A DNA stretch of 64,000 nucleotides from Aquanectria penicillioides (lineage: Eukaryota; Ascomycota; Sordariomycetes; Hypocreales; Nectriaceae), in assembly GCA_003415625.1 (NCBI GenBank), contig PYIU01000008.1:930001-994000 (forward strand), read 5' to 3'. The notes below the pieces were generated by a model. It did not search any database. It had not been told where the DNA came from and was given only the letters and a program-made list of their open reading frames with translations. The position numbers and the translations under genes are program-made. Each line of letters opens with the position of its first letter. Within the stretch, counting starts at the first letter, position 1. Positions 55,801 through 64,000 of the stretch are shown one piece after another.

Positions 55801-57250
55801 GTCATCTAATGCCAGTCTGGGGTCGAGTCGCTGTCAAGTCCTGGTTTGGCTTGACGGAGCAGGCATCATTAGGATGGGAGTGAGGGCCTCGGGTCACAAG
55901 CAGTGGATCATGTCCGAGATTATCTGGCATGGCTGTCGATGCTGTACCTCACAGTCAAGCACACTGGGAGGCCCGCCTGTTAGTCGTCGGGGGGCACATT
56001 GGTGGCGAGCCCTCACGTTTCGAGCAGCGAGAGTATCCTGAGATTCAACCCCCAAGATACCATGGCGAGTAGTGTGCAAAGGGACCGCCAATACCAAACG
56101 GCCCTGGATACGCACGACCTTGCCGGTGAAGGAGACACTGCAGGGGTATGTTTGCAGGGTCAACCAGGCCTCGACCAGGCTGGGAAATGGAGCCACCAGG
56201 GTGGCCACTGGGGGCTTTCGGCCGTGCGAGTGGATGCCTGCGGGTCATTTGGAGGATATCGCAAATTGCGTCGGCGCTGGTGCTCTAGCTAATGCCATGT
56301 AATTGCCTAGGTGGGCACGTCGTCTAAATCTTTCAGTCCTTGGTAGCGGGTGAGGTGGGAGAGCGATGGTATTGCACCAAATGTTGTGTTCTGGAGTCAT
56401 CTCTTGCCCCAGCAAGTATTCGACATGAGAGCGCCAAAGTCGAATCTTGGTGCCACGCGCCCGAAGGATGGCGGCGACGGGTTAGAATGGACACGATCCC
56501 GTCCACATCCATTCCAACTCAATTTGTCCGGGGACTATACAGAAGGGGAATCTAGAATCGATCCCGAAGATGGAGAAGGAATTGAGGAGCCGATGGAACG
56601 GAACAAGTTGGGAGATGCTGGAGCTAGAGCGCCACTGCTGGGCTTTTTTGGTGTTTGGTGGCGCCCTGGTGCAGCCTGTGAGGCAGGCAGCGCACCGGGG
56701 GAGGTTGCATCGCGCTGCAGGTACCAAAGAACCAACGTCGCAATTGCTGGTTGCAGGTCCATAGGTGCTGACTGCGAAGGGCCCTTGCTCTCTCGAATCA
56801 ATGATAATTGCGTTGTATCCTGGGCTGCTCACGGAACGGAGAGGGGACGAACGCCCACTTCCCATTAGAACGGCTTACCGACGACCGGGCGCTTCAGACT
56901 GGGCCAGGGAATGGCACGAAGTCGTACGACTGAGGGCGGCCAGCGGGAGCCGTGTGGAGGAACACTGCTAGTGCAGCTCTGTGGGAGGCCGGAGTACGAG
57001 TACGTGAGAGCGCTGGCGTCTTTGGTGCGTAAGTGCGGACCGGACGCGGTAAATGGGGGCTTGGCCTTGAATTTGGGCTTGGATGGTTCCGCCGGGCTTG
57101 GGATTTTGGGGGGTGGAAGGATGGTGGTGGTTTTCCCAACGGCCGATGAAACCCTAAGCAGGCTCTTGACTCGCGGTTTGGCACGCTGATGAGTGAGTGA
57201 GCACTGCTCGACTGCCTGGTTTTACCTGCATGCGCTACCTGCCTGTCAAA

Positions 57251-57270
57251 GTCAGTCAGTCAGTCAGTCA
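57251..57270. repeat. GTCA tetranucleotide repeat
   Basis: Five tandem GTCA units. Confidence 0.85.
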
Positions 57271-57650
57271 ATCGAGGTCAGTTAGTCTGACTTTGCTGAC
57301 TTGGCCCGCTGCTGCTTAATCAATGCTGCTGCCCTTCTTCTGCTGGCACGAAATCAATCAAGCGTGATCGACGACCAGGGCGACGCACGCCCGTTCCCGT
57401 CTGCAGCACAGGGAGCTCTCGCAAACACGGCCGCCGGAGGGTCCTGAGAGAGGGCAGAGCTCCTTTGGTAGCTCGACAAGGCCCCACAGGATCCTCCACC
57501 TATTCCTTGTTCCCCGGGAAGGGCTTGCAGGAGCTTGCTCCATAATAGTGGCCCATACATGTATAATGCTCGGAGCTATCCATGTACAATTATCGAATTG
57601 TGTCGACGACTAGTTTGCGGTCGCAGAGATGGATGTGCTTGTTCAGTAGT

Positions 57651-57681
57651 CTAGGTGGCTAGGTGGCTAGGTGGTTAGGTG
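57651..57681. repeat. CTAGGTGG tandem repeat
   Basis: Three to four copies of an octamer containing AGGTGG, part of the dispersed TAGGT word family. Confidence 0.75.
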
Positions 57682-59291
57682 CCGCCCGCGTGTTGTGCTG
57701 GATCATTGTCGCTGCGTGTGGGCTTGATTGCCTGGCCACCGCAGGTGGTGCAGCGTCGAGTCAGTCGGAGAGTGCATTTGCAGGACAGTGGAGAGCATGC
57801 TTCAACCACACATGCCACAGATACGGTGCGATTACCCGCCGGCCGAATTCTGGCACGGCAGGCTTGCCCGTTGTCCCAAGCCGAAGAGTACCTACCACAT
57901 ACTGTATGTATGTGTGCACTGGCTCTGCCCCTCACTCTCTCACCCTCTCTTATTCTATTTTCCCTCTGCTTCGCCTCGGAGCTCTTTGCAGGCAGACCCT
58001 GGATAATTGCTGGGGAGGATTGGACAGCCGAGCTGGGCGTTTGCATTTGGAGCTGGGAACTCTCCGAAAAGGCTATTATTGGCCAAACAAAACCGAGGCA
58101 AAAGTCGATCTGATGCTCGCGACGGTACTCGGTAATGTTGGTCAACGACAGAGACCGCCGACAGCAGGCCACAAACTGTAGACAAGGATTGGGATGCTGT
58201 GGGCACCCGAGACCTTTCAGGTAGGATGTTTTCACGACGGGAAAGGGGCACAGACGTTCCCATTCCAGCAGCTCGGAGACGGGGATAGGACGATAAAACA
58301 ACAGCAACAAAAGCAACAAAGGCGACAGCAGGCATGGCGTAGCACAAGATGGGACGTCATGTCGACACCGGGCTCGAATCATACCTGGCTGCCTGCCTTG
58401 GGATGGACGTTCTCAACAAAGCGTCTCGGCACCTGGTGCGGAACGGATGAGCATCCTGATGAGGATGAGGATGAGGATTGTTGGAACGAGTGCGGAGGAT
58501 GGCAGACTAGCTGGCGGCGGACAGGGGAACGTGCTCTGTTGGCTCTGCTCTGGTTGCTAGCAGGAGGTCGATTTGCATGCTGGTGGATGGATGTCTGATT
58601 CCCTGCCGGGTGGGGCCTAGCTCCGTCTATCCAACACGGCGAGAGCTGGTGCCGCAAAAGATGGAATCCTAAAGTTCGCCAACCCTAAGCTGCTATCGAT
58701 GGATGGGGCTTGCTTGGGGGAGCTCTGGACGGCTCTGGACTGGGCCTTTGTGCCATCGCCGCCGAGCGAACGAGACAACGAGCAGCCTCCTCCAGCCCTG
58801 GCAGCAAAACTACCTGTGAGAAGGCGTCGGGAGGCCCTAGCTCTAGCCCTAAGGACAGCTCTAAGCTACCGGCTGCTAATCAGGGTCAGTGAAGACCCAA
58901 GTGTGGAACGGGACAGCTGCGAACAAGTTACTCTGCTCCGTTCTCTGTGCTGCACCTACCTGTACAGCTGTCTGGACAAAATCCGGAGTATTGGCCGGCT
59001 CAATTCTGGTGGCTGAATACCTCCTCCACCCCGCGGGGCTGGACCGGGTCGGGGAGATGACCTCAGGATCTCTGTTCTAGTCTGAGGTCTCTTAGCTTCT
59101 TGGTTCTCGAGTTAGCTCTGAAAGTGCCCGCTCCACTGCAATCTGGTGCGAGCAGGTGGGTTAAGCGCCAAGAGGAGTGGGAGAACGGGGACGGCTTCTT
59201 TCAGGACCTCGCTCGTTCGCTTGTTCACTCGTCCGGCCTTTGACAAGCCCACCTCTGGGTGTTTTTTTTTTTTGCTATCTCATTACTAGTG

Positions 59292-59292
<1 letters not shown>

Positions 59293-59326
<34 letters not shown>
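59293..59326. repeat. ATT trinucleotide repeat
   Basis: About eleven ATT units flanked by T-runs. Confidence 0.9.
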
Positions 59327-59327
<1 letters not shown>

Positions 59328-59987
59328 GTATTTTTTTTCAATTTTTTTTATTCTGCTGGAGTGGGTGGTGCAAGGTGTGAAGCAAGGGCAGACGAGGCGA
59401 GCACCAGGTGGTAATCAGGCACTTCCCGTGCGCTTTCTTCTCGATTTTTGCTCTCTGATTTCCTCTTTTTGCTGGTGACGGCCTCAGGTCTGTCATCTGT
59501 CATGTCCTCTCGACCGGCATCCGTGGATGGGTGTGGTGTGTGAGAGAGTCGCAGGTGTCTCTTTCGGCGAGCGCCTAGCCGTCCTTGGTGTCTCTCCTCC
59601 ACCTTCAATTCCACTTCGAGCAGGTACGGTGTGGTGGTACCTGTAGGTTGCGGAAAATAGCGAGCATCGGAAGGCAAGCGGCCTGCACACTGTTGTTAGG
59701 ATGTGGGGTCCGCAGCCGTCGCTCTTCGCCGCGTTCGACTGGGTACATGGGAATGCAGTGGCGGCACAGCACAAACGGCACGTACCGCCCCAAGCAGCGC
59801 AAACAGCGCACGTACCGCCTGGCGCACCTGGTTGCTGAGAGGGCACCCACTGGAGCGCAGCGTTGGCGCAACACTTCTTCTGGCTGCTGGGAGGTACCGC
59901 AGCAGCAGGATGCGCTGCTGTAACCTTGCGGCCGCGGCCGTCACCCCAGCCTTTTGCCCCTTTCGACCAGTCCCAACTTTTGCCGTG

Positions 59988-60014
59988 CTGCTGCTGCTGC
60001 TGCTGCTGCTGCTG
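59988..60014. repeat. CTG trinucleotide repeat
   Basis: Nine perfect CTG units, non-coding as far as can be seen. Confidence 0.9.
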
Positions 60015-60293
60015 ATGGCTGTCCATTGATCCATCCAATCCTTCCGTCCATTGGAGAGAAGCAAACTCATGAGTCTCATCCCATGCCATCCGTCGTTCTT
60101 TATTTCCTTCTTTTGAGCACCCCCCTGCTCACGTCTTCCCCTGCCCGTCGCTTTTGTTTTTCTTTTCTTCTTCTTTTCTTTTTTTGACGGACAACGTTTC
60201 TTGTTTTTCCCAGAAACCCGAATGCTACTCTTTTACTTTGCCGTGGATGACAAATGGCCGATATTCATTTCCGGATTTATCATAACCCATCTT

Positions 60294-60352
60294 TGTGTGT
60301 GTTGTGTTGTGTGTGTGAGTGAGAGAGAGAGTGTGTGTGTGTTGAGCGAGAG
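60294..60352. repeat. GT/GA compound microsatellite
   Basis: (GT)n, (GA)n, (GT)n in succession with short interruptions; about 1.0-1.1 kb upstream of the G-beta ATG. Confidence 0.9.
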
Positions 60353-60858
60353 ACCTTCTCTCACCCCCCCTCCCCTCCTGTTGGCGTTCTGCTATTGCAC
60401 CGCGAGTCAATATTGTGCATATTAGCAATCCAATGCACCAAGTAGATACTGCACAATAATGTTGGCACCATTACTCGAGTCACTACGGAGTACCGTAGGA
60501 ACAAAACTGCCATCTGCTGGTGTCCCGCGACTCTCTCTTGTTCTCTCCCCACTCCTCATAAGGCAATTCCCCTCCCCTGCCCGCCCCCTCCACACCCCTG
60601 CCTCCACACCCCTGCTGGCTCCAACCCAGTGAACCCACTACTGTCCGGGGCGGACTGCCTAGGGCCGTGATTCACTGGCTCGCCCGCTACGGCCACCAGC
60701 AGTCTACCAGCCTCGACTATGTACCGCCGCCTGCGCCTGTAGGTACCCTTACTCCGTAGAGCCTCCCAAGGTACCCACCCACATCCACTGAAAGAAGGGC
60801 CCCCTAAAGGGCCCTAACGACTCTTCTGCCCCCCGGCCGAAATTCGACAGCCCCCTCT

Positions 60859-60900
60859 CTCTGCTCCGTACCTCTGCTCCGTACCTCTCCTCCGTACCTA
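60859..60900. repeat. CTCCGTACCT tandem repeat
   Basis: Three copies of CTCCGTACCT at 12-13-bp spacing, within the G-beta upstream region; the unit contains CTCCGTA, the complement of the recurring TACGGAG word. Confidence 0.75.
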
Positions 60901-61395
60901 CGCTCTATGTAGGTACCTCCTCGGTCGCCGCCTCTACGAATACCGGCCCTCTGCCCCCTTCCTTTCCCGCTGCGACTGGCTAGTCCGCTTTCCCACCCCC
61001 CTGGAGCTTGCATTCCCTCCCCTAACCACCCTCCACCCTACCACCCTGACCACCTAATCACCTCTCGCTCTCACTTCAGCTTCTCTCTCTCCCTCTCCAC
61101 ACCCACTCTCGCCCAGCTGCAGTCGTGTCGTCGATTCCATTCCACCCAGCCATCCCCATCCCTATCCCAATCCATCTCATCCCATCCCCTTCGACGACCT
61201 CCGGCGACCAATCCTCCATCCCGCCTTCGACGCAGTCATCACCATCCTCCTCGTTCTCCTCCGTCCGACCGACGACACACTTCTGGCTCTGACCCGAGCC
61301 CGTCCCGAGTTGACTTGTTCGTCTCTCGTCCTCGACCCGACTTTGTTCCTCCCCAGCCTCCTGTCTCCGAATCGTCGACCCGTCGTCACTTCACG

Positions 61396-62903
61396 ATGAA
61401 TTCGCAAGGCGCCAGCGACGTGTCCCCCGAGGCCATGCAGTCGCGAATCCAGCAGGCCCGTCGCGAAGCCGAGACGCTCAAGGATCGCATCAAGAGGAAG
61501 AAGGATGACCTCGCCGACACCACCCGTACGTTACCTGTCCCTGGATGCACAACGGGCTCGATTCGCGCAATGGCTACGACGACAGCATCGACGATGAATC
61601 CTGCCGTGTCCGCCATCGTGGCCCGTCGTGCATCCCCCCTTGATTCGCACATTGGCATCTTCCGAGGCAATGCTAACCCCGTCTCTCGTTTGTAGTCCGC
61701 GCTGTCGCGCAACAGGCTCACGAGCCCATCCCCAAGAACCAGCTCATGAAGGCCAAGCGAACGCTCAAGGGTCACTTGGCTAAGATCTATGCTATGCACT
61801 GGTCTACCGACCGAAGGCACCTCGTCTCTGCCTCCCAGGACGGCAAGCTCATCATCTGGGATGCCTACACCACCAACAAGGTCCACGCCATTCCTCTCCG
61901 CTCCTCCTGGGTCATGACCTGCGCCTACGCTCCCAGCGGCAATTTCGTCGCCTGCGGTGGTCTCGACAACATCTGCTCCATTTACAACCTCAACCAGCAG
62001 CGCGATGGTCCTACTCGTGTTGCCCGTGAGCTCTCCGGTCACGCCGGTTACCTCTCTTGCTGCCGCTTCATCAACGACCGCAGTATTCTCACCTCGTCTG
62101 GTGATATGACCTGCATGAAGTGGGATATTGAGACCGGCCAGAAGGTCACTGAATTTGCCGACCACCTCGGCGATGTCATGAGCATCAGCCTCAACCCTAC
62201 CAACCAGAACACCTTCATCTCTGGTGCTTGCGATGCTTTCGCCAAGCTTTGGGACATCCGAGCCGGCAAGGCCGTCCAGACCTTTGCTGGCCATGAGTCC
62301 GACATCAACGCCATCCAATTCTTCCCCGACGGCCACTCTTTTGTTACCGGCTCTGACGATGCTACTTGCCGCCTCTTCGATATTCGTGCTGATCGTGAAT
62401 TGAACCTTTATGGGGTAAGTGTGGGCCCGCAAATTGGTCTTTGGGCACACGCTAACTTAATTCGTAGTCTGAATCCATCCTCTGTGGTATCACCTCCGTC
62501 GCTACCTCTGTGTCTGGACGCCTGCTCTTCGCTGGTTATGATGACTTTGAGTGCAAGGTATGCGCTTCTTCCCCAACCACTGCGGCGAAGGCCGCTAGGG
62601 TGGTACACTCCCCGTTTTTTTGGCGCTTGCATATTGACCATTTACCAATAGGTCTGGGATATCACCCGAGGTGAGAAGGTCGGATCCCTCGTCGGCCACG
62701 AGAACCGCGTCAGCTGCTTGGGGGTTAGCAATGACGGTACTAGCCTCTGCACAGGCTCCTGGGACTCCCTGGTAAGTAGCTCCTTGTTCTTCCGTCTTGC
62801 AGCGGTGACTGCCGCCGCAAGTCTCCGAGCGCTTGGCAAAAGCAATTTGTGCATGCATTGTGACTGACCTTGTCTCCCCTAGCTCAAAATCTGGGCCTAC
62901 TAA
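61396..62903 (+). CDS. gnb-1: Heterotrimeric G-protein beta subunit
   Basis: Six-exon look reduced to five exons (61396-61525, 61696-62414, 62468-62557, 62652-62771, 62883-62903) gives 359 residues, the standard size for fungal G-beta. The N-terminal helix ([21 protein letters not shown]) forms the coiled coil with G-gamma. Seven WD40 blades follow, beginning [15 protein letters not shown] and [12 protein letters not shown], with [64 protein letters not shown] and ending in the seven-codon last exon LKIWAY. With G-gamma it recycles G-alpha at the plasma membrane and signals in mating, growth and virulence through MAPK and cAMP routes. Introns of 53-170 nt, all GT-AG; three have perfect GTAAGT or near-perfect donors. 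One of the clearest genes here. Confidence 0.97.
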
Positions 62904-64000
62904 ATGCTGTCTGCGGATACGATGGAAGTTTTGTCTGGATATACGAACGACAGTACGCGCTGCGGCCTTTTTATACCATCTGCGTTCACACGACTATATT
63001 GCCCACCGATCTCGAAGACCAATCACGCCCATCTTACTTGCGACTGTTGGCGTACGCAGGACGAAGTGACGAACCGTACCTTCTCACACACACATACCCT
63101 TTACCGACGAAATTCCCCGGCCGGACGCGAAACTTGAATGTGGGCCGTTTTCCCGTGATGGCGTGGGGAAACACACTGGCTGATGCGATACCTCTTCTTT
63201 TTCCTTTTTTTTTTGTCTTGTTCTCTTTGCCTCTCAATTGCAAAATTCTCTGCACAATAGTTTCCCCTTTCCTGACACAACCTGGGTTGTCAAAGTAATG
63301 GGCGGTTGTATTACTGGATGGGATTTTCTCTGTGTCTTCAATAGCTTTCATTGTATACGGTTAACTCTCCTTGCGGTGGCTTCTTGGCCTCTCGTCTTTG
63401 TTGATAAAGACGGTTCGGCAGAGAAACATACCGGAAGTTGCGGAGGACGACAGTACAATGGGGCGCGATGGGAGTTGACGGTTATACCGAGCAAAAAATT
63501 TCAGACCTCGAGATAATACACTACGATGATCTAAGAATCAGTCACCCGCTCGTACCCTTTTCAGCTTTCAATGGCCTCGACCGCAATCAGGCCGTAAGAA
63601 GGGAGCTAAGAGTATGTGGACAACATCTGTCGACGAATAAAACATACAGCAACAGATGGATATCGAAGCGGCAGAGGGGGGACCAACCAGCGAGGTCCCG
63701 GTGGATGTGATGGCGCAAACACAAGCGGTGAGGATCTCGATCTCTCCCCCTTTGGGCGTTGCGCCTTCGGTTGATGCATTTTCCTTTTACTGTTGCGAAT
63801 TCCCACACTGCGTTGTTTTCTCTTACAGCATGTACTTTTTCTGTAATCTGTTTTGTCTTATTCTTTCTCTGATGTCTCCGCGGACGGCTGAAATGCGAGG
63901 AATGGAGGATTGGAGGAAGGGGGTTGTTCCTGTGTCTAAAGGGTTAGTTTTGTGGGCGGCCGGTTGATAATTATGCAAAGGGGAGAGCTTTGATTGATAA
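62904..64000. other. 3' flank of the G-beta gene
   Basis: AT-rich 3' UTR and spacer to the window edge. Short frames (up to 142 codons) are unconvincing, though a gene beginning beyond the edge cannot be excluded. Confidence 0.5.

Larger units (their letters stand above)
52835..61395. other. 8.6-kb gene desert upstream of the G-beta gene
   Basis: The largest gene-free stretch in the window. Frames up to 235 codons were read on both strands, but none carries a recognisable domain or consistent splice model. A 136-codon minus-strand frame at 53463-53873 is the least repetitive of these and remains unidentified. Simple repeats cluster at 57.2-60.4 kb. The last about 350 bp are a CT-rich leader for the G-beta gene. 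Confidence 0.5.

Overview
The window is nuclear DNA of a filamentous ascomycete (Pezizomycotina), most likely a Sordariomycete. Most genes carry 0-5 short introns (42-241 nt, mostly GT-AG), coding regions are GC-rich, leaders are pyrimidine-rich, and several products are fungal-specific: a rhodopsin-domain membrane protein, STAND/NLR proteins and a Ste50 adaptor. The species cannot be named from the sequence alone. No rRNA, tRNA, CRISPR array or intact transposon was recognised. Exon borders were derived by hand by matching reading phase across splice sites and family motifs; every multi-exon model closes in frame except the carboxypeptidase, which is one base short.

Layout. 0-7 kb: tail of a probable Na+/H+ antiporter, an MDR-family oxidoreductase (-), a one-TM coiled-coil protein (+), a DUF7719-like membrane protein (-), and GPI12/PIG-L (+), the GPI-anchor deacetylase. 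7-16.4 kb: a secreted carboxypeptidase S1-type gene with a one-base frameshift (-), a tiny cysteine-rich protein (+), a conserved coiled-coil protein (-) and a small one-TM protein (-). 18.8-24.9 kb: a seven-helix rhodopsin-domain protein (-) and a flavin monooxygenase (+).

25.4-28.6 kb is the most interesting segment. A decayed NB-ARC/TPR NLR (-) lies head-to-head, about 160 bp apart, with an intact 273-residue STAND-N-domain protein (+). The C-terminus of the intact protein carries a RHIM-like/PP-type amyloid motif (core LQIG). The NLR remnant has a related motif (LQVG) where NLR N-termini carry theirs. This is the architecture of fungal amyloid-signalling cell-death pairs, here with the sensor broken (P-loop segment missing, several stops) and the partner still open.

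29-45 kb: an intracellular trypsin-like protease (+), the MAPK adaptor Ste50 (-), a 7.9-kb gene desert, a second solitary STAND-N-like protein (+), and the serine palmitoyltransferase subunit Lcb2 (-). 45-64 kb: a 5.3-kb desert, acetoacetyl-CoA synthetase (+), an 8.6-kb desert rich in simple repeats, and the heterotrimeric G-protein beta subunit (+).

There is no obvious biosynthetic cluster. Ste50 and G-beta both belong to pheromone/MAPK signalling but are 28 kb apart and probably only share the chromosome.
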